Positions 18,012 to 26,367 of a stretch of 64,000 bases of DNA are shown here, in pieces; position 1 is the first letter of the stretch, and every line of letters starts with the position of its first letter. The stretch is from Nostoc linckia NIES-25 (GTDB lineage: Bacteria; Cyanobacteriota; Cyanobacteriia; Cyanobacteriales; Nostocaceae): the NCBI RefSeq assembly GCF_002368035.1, contig NZ_AP018222.1:4845074-4909073 (forward strand). Reading direction: 5' to 3'. A program made the translations under genes and the position numbers. The notes under the pieces are model-generated. The model was not told the DNA's origin and ran no database searches. It saw only the letters and a list, made by a program, of their open reading frames with translations.

Positions 18012-19112
18012 TTAACTTTTGGCTGCTACTACCTGCTGGTCTCGTCGTGCTACTTCTTTCCGTACTAAAGGAATGACATCACGACCATAAGCGATCGCAT
18101 CTTCTAAAGGATCGAAGCCACGAATTAATAAGGTAGTTACACCAGCATCGTAGTAATCAATTAAAGCTTCTGCCACTTGTTCTGGCGTACCGACTAATGC
18201 TGTGGTGTTACCGGCTGCACCTGTAGCTGCGGCGATGGGCGTCCATAGACGCTTATCGTAAACTTCTTTTTGGGCTGCAAAATCTAGCAGGCGTTGTGAC
18301 CCTACCGCCTGGGGTCTAGCTGTGGGAGCAATTTTCGCACCTCCGCGCAACTCTTGAATTTTTGCCAAAATGCTATGCGCCTTTTCCCAAGCTTCTTGTT
18401 CTGTAGCCCCAAGGATCGGTCGCAGGGAGACGCTAAAGCGAATCGAACGACCGGAGGGTAAGGCGGCACGAACTTCAGCGATGCGTTCTTTGACTGCGGC
18501 AATTGGTTCGCCCCACAAAGCATAAACGTCACTGTGTTTTGCTCCCACTTTTACTGCTGGACTCGATGCGCCACCAAAGTAAAGCGGGATATGGGGTTTT
18601 TGTAGTGGCTTGATTGCAGAGAAAGCATCTTTGACGCGGTAAAATTCGCCTTCATAATCAAAAGGAGTATCACTCGTCCAGGTGCGACGAACAATTTCTA
18701 AATATTCATCAGTGCGGCGATAGCGGTTATCATGGTCTAACCAATCACCATCTTTTTGTTGATCGACATCGCTACCACCAGTAATGATATGTATTGCTAT
18801 GCGACCGTTAGTGAAATGGTCAAGGGTAGCTGCCTTGCGGGCTGCTAGAGTTGGTGCGACAAAGCCCGGTCTGTGAGCAATCAAAAAGCCCAATCGCTCG
18901 GTCGCAGCCGCAGCAAAACTCGCTACAGTAAAACCATCAGGGCTATTAGAACTATAGCCAATTAATACTTTATCAAAGTCCGCTTGTTCGTGGGCTTTGG
19001 CAAATTCACGAACATAAGCCGGATCGATAATGTCATCGCCCAGAGTGCTTGTTGTGCTATTTAATTCCGAAGCAGGTTTTGTGCGAATTAATCCAATAAA
19101 CTCGACTGGCAT
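18012..19112 (-). CDS. SsuD-like FMNH2-dependent alkanesulfonate monooxygenase (LLM)
   Basis: Start chosen at MPVEFIGLIRTKPASELN, preceded by AGGAGA 5 bp before the ATG. The protein is 366 residues. Features are LAARKAATLDHFTNGRIAIHIITGGSD, DHDNRYRRTDEYLEIVRRTW, PHIPLYFGGASSPAVKVGAKHSDVYALWGEP and ALVGTPEQVAEALIDYYDAGV, matching the SsuD/sulfonate monooxygenase group. It would oxygenate a sulfonate with reduced flavin, releasing sulfite and an aldehyde. It differs from the canonical SsuD encoded at 32197-33345 and so probably has a different substrate range. It is downstream of the AprA-like/Mrp operon but separated from it by a repeat array. Confidence 0.88.
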   Translation of the reverse strand: MPVEFIGLIRTKPASELNSTTSTLGDDIIDPAYVREFAKAHEQADFDKVLIGYSSNSPDGFTVASFAAAATERLGFLIAHRPGFVAPTLAARKAATLDHFTNGRIAIHIITGGSDVDQQKDGDWLDHDNRYRRTDEYLEIVRRTWTSDTPFDYEGEFYRVKDAFSAIKPLQKPHIPLYFGGASSPAVKVGAKHSDVYALWGEPIAAVKERIAEVRAALPSGRSIRFSVSLRPILGATEQEAWEKAHSILAKIQELRGGAKIAPTARPQAVGSQRLLDFAAQKEVYDKRLWTPIAAATGAAGNTTALVGTPEQVAEALIDYYDAGVTTLLIRGFDPLEDAIAYGRDVIPLVRKEVARRDQQVVAAKS

Positions 19113-19583
19113 AGTTTCTCCTGGGAATAGGAAGTGGGGCAATACGGTTTGGTTAACGTGTTTATTCCTCGAAGATCCCCCCAACCCCCCTTAAAAAGGG
19201 GGGCTTCTAAACCTCTTTTACCCCCTTAAAAAGGGGGGCTTCTAAACCTCTTTTACTCTCTTAAAAAGGGGGGCTTCTAAACCTCTTTTACCCCCTTAAA
19301 AACGGGAGCTTATAACCCTCTTTTACCCCCTTTTTAAGGGGGTCGCCATAGGCGGGGGGATCTTAACCGAACCCTATTGGGAAGTGGGGAGGATCTTAAA
19401 GCAAGGAAAGAGTTTTGGAAGTTCTTAAATTATCCCGCAACTATGCAACGCCACCGTCAAATCATCCACATTTATGCAACGCCACACTTTACTGTTTGTA
19501 GCGATGAGATCGAATTTGATTGCATATACCTGTAAGTTGCTGGGTTTATCGGTGTATTTTATATACTACCATGAATGCACAGA
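19113..19583. other. Intergenic region occupied by a repeat element
   Basis: A 471-bp gap between the Mrp gene stop and the SsuD-like start. Most of it is the element at 19141-19378; the remainder, 19379-19583, shows no gene. Confidence 0.7.
19141..19378. mobile_element. MITE-like element with internal CCCCCTTAAAAAGGGGG tandem array
   Basis: The outer ends AATACGGTTTGGTTAA and TTAACCGAACCCTATT are inverted repeats (14 of 16 matching). Inside lie GATCCCCCC and GGGGGGATC ends, and about four copies of a roughly 43-bp unit CTTCTAAACCTCTTTTACCC plus CCTTAAAAAGGGGGG. The element at 57770-57901 shares the ends and the GTGTTTAT(T/C)CCTCGAAGATC segment. Confidence 0.7.
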
Positions 19584-20696
19584 TTAGCGATCGCCAATTT
19601 TGATACTATTCCCGGAAGATATTGCCATTTGGGCATTCAACATAGAGAAAAAAGTTGCATCTAAGGCTGCGGCGATTTGGACAAATACTTGGCTTGTTGT
19701 TGAGTTAGGGTCAGCAAGTGTTAAGGGTTCCCCTGTATCCCCTCCCTGACAGATGCGGGGATCGATGGGAACTTCTCCTAAAAGGGGTGCTTTGAGTTCA
19801 TCTGCCAATTTTTGACCGCCGCCACTACCAAAAATCGATGTTTGTTCGCCACTACTATTGATGAAATAGCTCATATTCTCAATAATGCCGAGAACCGGAA
19901 CCCCCACTTGGCGAAACATGTAAATATTGCGGCGCACATCGGATACAGCAACTTGTTGGGGAGTCGTGACTAATATTACTCCGCAAATTGGGCTTTCTTG
20001 AACAATGGTGATTTGGGCATCGCCAGTACCGGGAGGAAGATCTATTAATAAATAATCTAGTTCTCCCCATTCAACTTCGTGGATAAACTGGGTAATAATT
20101 TTGTGTAAGACTGGGCCGCGCCATGCTAAGGGACGATTCGGTTCTGCTAAAAGTCCCACAGACATAACTTTAATGCCATAAGCCTGCAAAGGTAAAAATC
20201 TCTGACCCTTGGGAGTATCAATAACTTGAACTTCAGATTTACCTAGTCCCAGCATTTGCGGAACATTTGGGCCGTAGACATCAGCATCTAATAGACCAAC
20301 TTTAGCACCAGATAGTTTTAGAGCAGTAGCTAAATTAACTGCGGTTGTAGATTTACCAACTCCCCCTTTGCCACTGGAAATTGCTAAGGTGGTTTTTACC
20401 CCTGGAATGGTGCAGATTTGAATGTAAGCTTTTTTGCACCAAGATAAAAGTGATAATACTGTTTTAATTTCTGCTTCTAATTGCTGTTGGCGAGAACCAA
20501 TATAAAGGCGGAGGTAAACGTAGTCATCAACAATACGCAGATTTCGCACCATTCCCAAGCTAACGATGTCATTTTTTAGGGTGGGTTCGATGATTTGCTT
20601 GAGAAGTTGGACGACTTCTTGCTGACGGGCGATTATTAGGGGATCGGAAGGAGGAGCTTGTAGTTGTTGATGTGATGATATAGAGTTATGCGCCAT
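19584..20696 (-). CDS. mrp: Mrp/NBP35-family Fe-S cluster carrier ATPase
   Basis: Start chosen at MAHNSISSHQQLQAPPSDPL (370 residues) because the longer frame overlaps the HEAT gene. An N-terminal DUF59/MIP18-like segment (about 15-95) is followed by the deviant Walker A ISSGKGGVGKSTTAVNLATAL, then LLDADVYGPNVPQMLG and LLIDLPPGTGDAQITIVQ. The family (Mrp/ApbC/Nbp35) binds and transfers [4Fe-4S] clusters in the cytoplasm. A CxxC pair is not evident; only a single Cys is seen in PIDPRICQGGD. It lies 31 bp after the HEAT-repeat gene in the operon with an Fe-S protein, so it may mature the AprB-like ferredoxin (inference). Confidence 0.87.
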   Translation of the reverse strand: MAHNSISSHQQLQAPPSDPLIIARQQEVVQLLKQIIEPTLKNDIVSLGMVRNLRIVDDYVYLRLYIGSRQQQLEAEIKTVLSLLSWCKKAYIQICTIPGVKTTLAISSGKGGVGKSTTAVNLATALKLSGAKVGLLDADVYGPNVPQMLGLGKSEVQVIDTPKGQRFLPLQAYGIKVMSVGLLAEPNRPLAWRGPVLHKIITQFIHEVEWGELDYLLIDLPPGTGDAQITIVQESPICGVILVTTPQQVAVSDVRRNIYMFRQVGVPVLGIIENMSYFINSSGEQTSIFGSGGGQKLADELKAPLLGEVPIDPRICQGGDTGEPLTLADPNSTTSQVFVQIAAALDATFFSMLNAQMAISSGNSIKIGDR

Positions 20697-20727
20697 AATT
20701 TTCTGTATGCGATCGCAATCAGTTCTG

Positions 20728-21675
20728 TTATTGAATCTTGTCAATTGCCCGTTGCGCGTAAATAGACACATCCCGATCTGGGTCATCTAGTGCTTGTTTT
20801 AAGGCATTCAAAGCATTGGTATTAGCTAAATTCCCAAGGGCGATCGCGGCTTCTTTTCGCACATCAGAATATTCATCTGTTAACGCTTCAATCAATGCAG
20901 GTAACAAGTTTTCATCTGGCGTTTTTTGTAATACCTGAATAGCAAATTTTCGCACTTGCCAATGTTCATCTTTAAGGGCAATTTTCAAACCCGGAATTGC
21001 TTCGTAATTAGCGTGAACCGCTAGAGATTTCGCCGCATTTCTTCGCACTTGCCAATCAGCATCAGAAGTCAGTGCTTGAGTGAGTAATCCTACAGCTTCT
21101 TTATCTGCTAAATGGCCTAAAGTTAAAGTAGCTGCACGCCGCACATTCTCATCGCGATCGCTCATCAAAGACAATACGGGCGGACATATTTCTACCTGAT
21201 TTAAATAGCAAACAGTTGTTACAGCAGCTTCACGTAATTGGCTATTTTCTGATTCAAAAAAAGACAATACCGCAGGTAGAGACTGAACATCATGAATCTT
21301 GCGTAACAAAATTAGTACGTTAAGATTTAGGTTGATATTTTCTTGCTGTAATGCATCTAGCAATAACAGTAAATGGTCTGTGGTAACTAATTCGCCTAAA
21401 GCTGATAATGCCTCGCTGCGAATTTCTGCATCGGGGGAAGTGAGAGATTTTAGTAAAGCCGGAACAGCAGCCGGATTGGCAATTTCCCAAAGTGCAGATA
21501 CCGCTATTTTTTGTACTGCTGTGTTTTCATCTTCTAAAGCCAGAATTAAGGCGTCAACTGCTGCATCTTCCCCCAAGTGTTGTAAAGATTTTACGGCAAC
21601 CAAGCGATCGCTAACATCAGGCGATCGCAACATTTCCAACCACTGATTTAATTCCGAATCTGTATCTACAGTCAT
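20728..21675 (-). CDS. HEAT-repeat protein (PBS-lyase-like repeats)
   Basis: A 315-residue alpha-solenoid made of about nine 31-residue HEAT repeats from residue 15 to the end. Typical units are RLVAVKSLQHLGEDAAVDAL, EIRSEALSALGELV, NVRRAATLTLGHLADKEAV, QVRRNAAKSLAVHANYEAI and DVRKEAAIALGNLANTNAL. Repeats of this kind act as protein-protein scaffolds, or in phycobilin lyases bind phycobiliproteins. The operon position (9 bp after the AprB-like ferredoxin and 31 bp before Mrp) suggests a chaperone or scaffold for the flavoprotein-ferredoxin complex rather than a pigment role. That is inference. Confidence 0.85.
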   Translation of the reverse strand: MTVDTDSELNQWLEMLRSPDVSDRLVAVKSLQHLGEDAAVDALILALEDENTAVQKIAVSALWEIANPAAVPALLKSLTSPDAEIRSEALSALGELVTTDHLLLLLDALQQENINLNLNVLILLRKIHDVQSLPAVLSFFESENSQLREAAVTTVCYLNQVEICPPVLSLMSDRDENVRRAATLTLGHLADKEAVGLLTQALTSDADWQVRRNAAKSLAVHANYEAIPGLKIALKDEHWQVRKFAIQVLQKTPDENLLPALIEALTDEYSDVRKEAAIALGNLANTNALNALKQALDDPDRDVSIYAQRAIDKIQ

Positions 21676-21684
21676 TGAGAAACC

Positions 21685-21912
21685 TCAGCGCAACAAAAAG
21701 GGAATTTGCACAGTAATTGCATTGGTGGGACATTCTTTTTCACAAGGCAGACAAAACCAACATTCGTCATATTTCATATAAGCTTTCCCCGTCTCTGGAT
21801 TTTTTGCTAATACATCCAAGGGGCAAACTTCAATGCAAGCAACGCATTTTTCTAAACATTTAGATTCATCAACGATTACGGGGACATCTACTCTTTGTGT
21901 GATTAAAGCCAT
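21685..21912 (-). CDS. AprB-like 2[4Fe-4S] ferredoxin
   Basis: A 75-residue protein with two cluster motifs: C19-x3-C23-x2-C26-x3-CP (CLEKCVACIEVCP) and C51-x2-C54-x2-C57-x3-CP (CWFCLPCEKECPTNAI). The second, with a Trp inside it, is close to the CWxCxxCxxxCP motif of APS reductase beta subunits (AprB). Unlike AprB (about 150 residues) it lacks the long C-terminal tail that wraps around AprA. It lies directly after the AprA-like flavoprotein and 9 bp before the HEAT gene. It is the likely electron-transfer subunit of the flavoprotein. Confidence 0.87.
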   Translation of the reverse strand: MALITQRVDVPVIVDESKCLEKCVACIEVCPLDVLAKNPETGKAYMKYDECWFCLPCEKECPTNAITVQIPFLLR

Positions 21913-21939
21913 ATTTTTACTTGACTAATTAACTTTTTT

Positions 21940-22050
21940 AACGAACCGCAGAGGCGCAGAGAACGCAGAGAGATTGCATTGATTTATGACTTATGCACAA
22001 AAACTCTCAAATTCTCATTCTCTGTGAACTCTGCGCCTCTGTGGTTCGTT
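21940..22050. repeat. Inverted repeat AACGAACCGCAGAGGCGCAGAG
   Basis: The left arm at 21940-21961 is mirrored by CTCTGCGCCTCTGTGGTTCGTT at 22029-22050, across a loop of about 67 bp. It fills the gap between the AprA-like and AprB-like genes, so an operon transcript would carry a long hairpin there. It is a MITE-like or REP-like dispersed repeat. Confidence 0.75.
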
Positions 22051-22092
22051 TTCCATTATTAATTTGATTAGTTATTATTCTATGCAGGAATT

Positions 22093-23805
22093 TTATCGTA
22101 CTGCTACATCGTAAAATTCTTTTTGTAAATCAACATCAATAATATAAGGTTCCACTGGACGCTTAAAAAGTACCATTTCACCTGTGTCATTCTTTTTCAA
22201 ATTGACGTGACAAAACCATTCTTCATTATTCTTATCGGGAAAATCTAAACGATAATGATATAAACCCCAGCGGGTTTCCCGACGATATAAAGAGGCGCGT
22301 GCTGCCATTTCTGCACAATCGCGAATAAAATGCACTTCCATACAGCGCATTAATTCATGAGGATCTCGCGCTCCCATTTGTGCTAGTGTTTCTTCGTAGC
22401 GAGCAAAATTTAGTAACCCAATTTCCATTTTGTTAGCCGATTTTGGTGGTTGCAGGTAATCATTCACCAGTCGGCGCAATTTATATTCTATTTGGGTGTG
22501 AGGAATGCCATTTAGCTGATTTAATGGTGTATAAATCCTAGATTTTTCTGCTTCTAAAAAATCAGCATCTGGTTCTAAATGTTCTAGATTTTGAATATAT
22601 TCAATTGCATTTTCTCCTGCCAATCTTCCAAACACAAATGCACCAATCATGTAATTATGGGGGACGCTAGCCATATCTCCTGCTGCATAAAGTCCTGGTA
22701 CTGTGGTTTCTGCTTTTTCGTTCACCCAAACACCAGATGCGCTATGTCCGCTACATAACCCAATTTCAGAAATGTTCATTTCAACGCCATGAGTGCGGTA
22801 GTCTTCACCTCTACCCTGATGAAAACGCCCTCTACTAGGACGCTCATTTGCCCATAAAATAGACTCAATTTCTGAAATTGTATCCTCATCCAAATGATTC
22901 ATTTTCATTTGAATCGGGCCTTTACCAGAGTTTAATTCTCTCCAAATTTCTAACATCATTTGACCGCTCCAATAATCACAATTAATGAAGCGATGCCCTT
23001 CGGCGTTGGCTGTATATGCTCCAAAAGGCCCGGCAACATAAGCACAGGCGGGGCCGTTATAATCTTTAATTAACGGGTTGATTTGAAAACATTCAATGTT
23101 GCTAAGTTCTGCGCCTGCATGATAGGCCATTGAATAGCCATCGCCAGCGTTAGTAGGGTTTTCGTAAGTTCCGTAGAGATAGCCGGATGCAGGTAGTCCT
23201 AAGCGTCCGCAGGCTCCTGTGCAGAGGATGACGGCTTTTGCTTGGATGACGACAAAATCGCCGCCGCGCACGTCAAACCCAACTGCACCGATCGCTCTAC
23301 CATTTTTAACAAGCACTCTTGTGGCCATTACGCGATTAGTCACGTTGACTTTATGGCGCTTCACTTGTCGGGTGAGAATTTGCTTGAGGTCTTTACCTTC
23401 TGGCATGGGCAATACATATTTACCTACCCGATGCACTTGCTTGAGGTCATAATTACCTTGGGGGTCTTTTTGGAATTTAACGCCCCAGCTTTCCAATTCT
23501 TGAATGGTTTCGTAACCTAGCTTTCCTGTTTGATATACGGCTTTTTGATGGAGAATGCCATCATTGGCAATTGTGACTTCCCGCACGTACTGTTCTGGGG
23601 TGGAATGTCCGGGGATGACGGCTGTATTTACCCCATCCATTCCCATTGCGATCGCACCACTGCGACGAATATTTGCTTTCTCCAAAATCAACACTTGGCG
23701 ATCGCTATTGGCCTGTTTAGCTTTAATTGCAGCCATTGTCCCCGCCGTACCGCCTCCAATGACTAGGACATCCGTTTTTATCCACTGTGTATTTATGTTA
23801 CTCAT
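22093..23805 (-). CDS. AprA-like / fumarate reductase-type FAD flavoprotein
   Basis: A 570-residue protein. The FAD dinucleotide-binding motif is VLVIGGGTAGTMAAIKAK (about 13-30), and the C-terminal FAD contact is TTVPGLYAAGDMASVPHNYM. RRSGAIAMGMDGVNT (N60) resembles the AprA segment carrying the FAD-side Asn; HRF (R272) and SGHSASGVW (H354) resemble the AprA substrate Arg and His regions. AprA converts sulfite plus AMP to APS and back. The length is shorter than AprA (about 640). It precedes the AprB-like ferredoxin and follows a sulfonate-type binding protein, so a sulfite- or sulfonate-related redox reaction is likely. The true substrate is unknown. Confidence 0.85.
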   Translation of the reverse strand: MSNINTQWIKTDVLVIGGGTAGTMAAIKAKQANSDRQVLILEKANIRRSGAIAMGMDGVNTAVIPGHSTPEQYVREVTIANDGILHQKAVYQTGKLGYETIQELESWGVKFQKDPQGNYDLKQVHRVGKYVLPMPEGKDLKQILTRQVKRHKVNVTNRVMATRVLVKNGRAIGAVGFDVRGGDFVVIQAKAVILCTGACGRLGLPASGYLYGTYENPTNAGDGYSMAYHAGAELSNIECFQINPLIKDYNGPACAYVAGPFGAYTANAEGHRFINCDYWSGQMMLEIWRELNSGKGPIQMKMNHLDEDTISEIESILWANERPSRGRFHQGRGEDYRTHGVEMNISEIGLCSGHSASGVWVNEKAETTVPGLYAAGDMASVPHNYMIGAFVFGRLAGENAIEYIQNLEHLEPDADFLEAEKSRIYTPLNQLNGIPHTQIEYKLRRLVNDYLQPPKSANKMEIGLLNFARYEETLAQMGARDPHELMRCMEVHFIRDCAEMAARASLYRRETRWGLYHYRLDFPDKNNEEWFCHVNLKKNDTGEMVLFKRPVEPYIIDVDLQKEFYDVAVR

Positions 23806-23864
23806 ACAATTTGGGATTTGAGATTTTGGATTTTAGATTAGACTTGGATTGGAAATAGCGAGTG

Positions 23865-23895
23865 GTGACTGGGGACTGGGGACTGGGGACTGGGA
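23865..23895. repeat. GGGGACT short tandem repeat (STRR type)
   Basis: Four heptamers of GGGGACT lie between the flavoprotein and the binding-protein genes. Heptanucleotide repeats of this type (STRR) are known in heterocystous cyanobacteria and support the taxonomic guess. Confidence 0.75.
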
Positions 23896-23930
23896 AAGAA
23901 ATATTTTCACTTTTTCTTCTGAATTCTCAA

Positions 23931-25004
23931 TTAATTTCCTTGCCAAACAATTTCTTTAACTTTAATTTCCTTGGGAATCAATTTGATTTTATAAAATGTA
24001 TCTGCAACTTCTTGTTGTTTGCTAATTACTTCATCTGTCAGCGGAAGTACATCATACTCGCGTCGCTTTTCGGCTATTTCTAATACGGGAGCATCAATGC
24101 CTAATGCTGGGGAAAGGAGTTTTGCAACATCGCTGGGATTGTTTTTCGCCCAATCACTGGCTTTTTTAACCTCGTCTAAAATTGTTTTCAAAGCATCAGG
24201 CTTACTGTCAACAAAAGGCTTCGCCGCAAGATAATAACCGCGATTGGGAGCTAATCCCGTTCCATCTGTTAAACTACGTGCGCCTGTTGCTGCTTGTGCT
24301 GCGGCTAAGTAGGGGTCCCAAATTGCCCAAGCTTCGACGTTCTTACCTTCAAAGGCAGCACGAGCATCAGCTGGTGGTAGAGTTTTTGGCTGAATATCGC
24401 TGTATTTTAGTCCTGCTTTTTCTAAGGCTTTGACTAATAAATAGTTAGCATTAGAACCTTTAGCAAAAGCAACTCTTTTGCCTTTGAGTTCAGCTAGACT
24501 TTTAATAGATGAATCTTTAGGAACTATAATAGCTTCAGCTTTAGGACTCCAAGGATCGTAAGCAACATAAACTAAAGGAATGCCTCCAGCTTGGGCGAAT
24601 ATTGGTGGTGATTCTCCGGTATACCCAAAGTCAATACTACCTGCGTTTAATGCTTCCAACATCGGAGGCCCGGCAGGAAATTCTGACCAAGTTACTGAAG
24701 CACCGGAGGCTGCAAAGGTTTTCTCTAAATTTCCTTGTGCCTTGAGTGCATAGAGAATAGTTGATGCTTTTTGGTAACCAATACGAACGACAGTACTGCT
24801 TGGTGCTTGGGTTGTTTGAGTCGTTCCAGTGTTGCTCGTAGTTGGAGAACAAGCAAAGACAGCTAATGTTAAACCAAGTCCAACTGTAAACATTAGGAAA
24901 AAGGTGTAAATCCTTTGCTGCTTGAATCTCTTGAAAAAGGCGATAGTTTTGCCTACCGTAGGTATCACAATACTGAGCAATCGAGTTGGGAAAAACTTAA
25001 TCAA
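23931..25004 (-). CDS. Aliphatic sulfonate-type ABC substrate-binding lipoprotein (SsuA-like)
   Basis: A 357-residue protein with a long N-region, a hydrophobic stretch about 33-50 and a lipobox LAVFAC, so it is probably lipid-anchored in the periplasm. The mature part shows RIGYQKASTILYALKAQG, WSEFPAGPPMLEALNAGSIDFGYTGESPP, SIKSLAELKGKRVAFAKGSNANYLLVKALEKAG and LPPADARAAFEGKNVEAWAIWDPY, all hallmarks of the SsuA/TauA group (NMT1-like fold). It binds sulfonates or sulfate esters for an SsuBC-type transporter. It is first in the operon with the AprA-like, AprB-like, HEAT and Mrp genes. No permease is adjacent; the only one in the window is at 31080. Confidence 0.9.
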   Translation of the reverse strand: MIKFFPTRLLSIVIPTVGKTIAFFKRFKQQRIYTFFLMFTVGLGLTLAVFACSPTTSNTGTTQTTQAPSSTVVRIGYQKASTILYALKAQGNLEKTFAASGASVTWSEFPAGPPMLEALNAGSIDFGYTGESPPIFAQAGGIPLVYVAYDPWSPKAEAIIVPKDSSIKSLAELKGKRVAFAKGSNANYLLVKALEKAGLKYSDIQPKTLPPADARAAFEGKNVEAWAIWDPYLAAAQAATGARSLTDGTGLAPNRGYYLAAKPFVDSKPDALKTILDEVKKASDWAKNNPSDVAKLLSPALGIDAPVLEIAEKRREYDVLPLTDEVISKQQEVADTFYKIKLIPKEIKVKEIVWQGN

Positions 25005-25178
25005 CGTCTTGACTCTACTTTTAGAGATAAATATTCAACTTCTACCAATGGAATTGGGGACTGGCTAATCAGTGCCGATAAAATATATGGCTACAAAATA
25101 AAGAAAGCGATCGCCTGAAAATCCAGATAATCTATGTATTGCTATTACAAGCAATTTACAGAGTTTCTTTATTAAAGC

Positions 25179-25192
25179 ATACTACGGTAAAT
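25179..25192. promoter_or_regulatory. ACTACGGT-type motif (possible regulator site)
   Basis: ATACTACGGTAAAT lies about 180 bp upstream of the SsuA-like start. Related sequences lie upstream of ssuD (33393-33404, reverse orientation) and of the second flavoprotein (36746-36757). A shared regulator is possible but unproven. Confidence 0.35.
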
Positions 25193-25241
25193 GCAGCATA
25201 TTTTAGTAATATGCGATCGCATTTATTTAGCTTTAGCTTCC

Positions 25242-25430
25242 GCCTTCCCTGTAAGAATTTCTGCCTTCCCTGCAAGAGTTTCCGCCTTCCCTGTAAGAGC
25301 TTCCGCCTTCCCCGCAAGAGTTTCTGCCTTCCCTGCAAGAGTTTCTGCCTTCCCTGCAAGAGCTTCCGCCTTGACGTTTAAGTATATCGCGCACCCTGCA
25401 AGAGCTTCTGCCTTCCCTGTAAGAGCTTCC
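25242..25430. repeat. 21-bp tandem repeat array (minisatellite)
   Basis: Eight copies, two of them interrupted or partial, of a 21-bp unit with consensus GCCTTCCCTGCAAGAGYTTC plus Y. Units at 25242, 25263, 25284, 25305, 25326 and 25347 are contiguous. A 26-bp interruption follows, then about two more units to 25430. The period is a multiple of three and no stops occur, so several frames on both strands stay open, including a minus-strand frame 25223-25438 encoding GKAEALA heptads. There is no ribosome-binding site near its start. Coding status is unresolved. Confidence 0.85.
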
Positions 25431-25555
25431 GCCTTCACGTTTGCGCGTTATACGTAGCCTGTAGCAACTTCCACCTTCAGCATACGCACAAATTTACAGC
25501 CTTTTTCATCTATTTGAACCACAATTTTCGGTACGCGCGCACAGTTGTGCATTGC

Positions 25556-25736
25556 TGTCAACTTAAGGTGAAACCCTGATAGAAAGGTGATGAGCGAGTT
25601 CTACTCATTTACCATTAAGATCCGCGTTACCCCACCCCGGCTTTGCTGACGCAAAACCTCCCCTCCCCTTAGCAAGGGGAGGGGTTGGGGGTGGGGTAAA
25701 ATGCCTGTGGGATAAGCGTTTGAGCTTAAGTTGACA
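25556..25736. mobile_element. 181-bp inverted-repeat element (TGTCAACTTAAG ends)
   Basis: TGTCAACTTAAG at 25556-25567 is perfectly mirrored by CTTAAGTTGACA at 25725-25736. The core carries TTACCCCACCCC...GGGGTGGGGTAA, almost identical to 36469-36541. It has no coding capacity. It appears inserted in a GGGCACAA-type hairpin repeat, whose halves lie at about 25530 and 25745. Confidence 0.65.
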
Positions 25737-25842
25737 CTAATGACAGCTGTGTGCCCCTAGAACCTGGTCTATTTAGCTGAAAATTGGTGTAAATCAGGGG
25801 TCTTTTGCTCAATCTAATAACTATTTGCATTCAGAAACGAAC

Positions 25843-25950
25843 AGGACTTACGCAAAGTCATGAAAAAACGTAGACGCGGAGCGGCTTGCCGCAGGCTACC
25901 GCAAAGGACACAAAGAAATAAGAGTTTTAGAGAGTTTTTGCGTAAGTCCT
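25843..25950. mobile_element. 108-bp MITE-like element with AGGACTTACGCAAA ends
   Basis: AGGACTTACGCAAA at 25843-25856 is mirrored by TTTGCGTAAGTCCT ending at 25950. Inside is a GAGCGGCTTGCCGCAGGC hairpin. AGGACTTACGCA termini are, from memory, common in short cyanobacterial insertion-derived elements. There is no transposase; it would move only in trans. Confidence 0.7.
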
Positions 25951-26367
25951 AACGAATTTCAAAATTTTTATCCCCATCTCCCCACCTCACCCAAATCTCT
26001 AATTGCCTTGCTGTGTTAAAGCTGTTTATGTAATACTTAATTAAATTCAACTAATTACAATATTCCGACTGAGTTTTAGGTGAATTCGATTAATGAATTT
26101 ACCCTAGCCGTTGGTTGAGCGAAGTCGAAACCAACTTCAGAGTCGAGAGTTAAGTAAAGTCGAAACTCGTCGGCGTTGGTATTTTCTTCCCTAGAAATCA
26201 CCTTAGTATTATTCACAATTACTAGAAATCTCAGGTTAGAAGTTAAAAACTCGCCTAATTTCCCATCAAAGCATCCCAAGTTTGCAGGAAAATCAACTTT
26301 TTTTTCCCAGGACGAATGTCTGGTCGTCTTTTGAAGATTTAAGTTTACCCTCAACAAGGAGTATATT

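Larger units (their letters stand above)
25005..26367. other. Long intergenic region packed with repeats (1.36 kb)
   Basis: The divergent space between the binding-protein operon (minus) and the acyl-CoA-dehydrogenase-like gene (plus). It contains an ATACTACGGTAAAT motif (25179), a 21-bp tandem array (25242-25430), a nested inverted-repeat element (25556-25736) and a MITE-like element (25843-25950). No gene with recognisable domains is present. It should contain promoters for both flanking transcripts; I could not define them. Confidence 0.7.

Noticed and set aside
25242..25430. CRISPR array
   Set aside because: Units are directly contiguous with a 21-bp period and no unique spacers; no cas genes in the window.
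25223..25438. Minus-strand frame encoding GKAEALA heptads as a gene
   Set aside because: It consists entirely of the 21-bp tandem array, has no ribosome-binding site, and other frames on both strands are equally open. Kept as a repeat.
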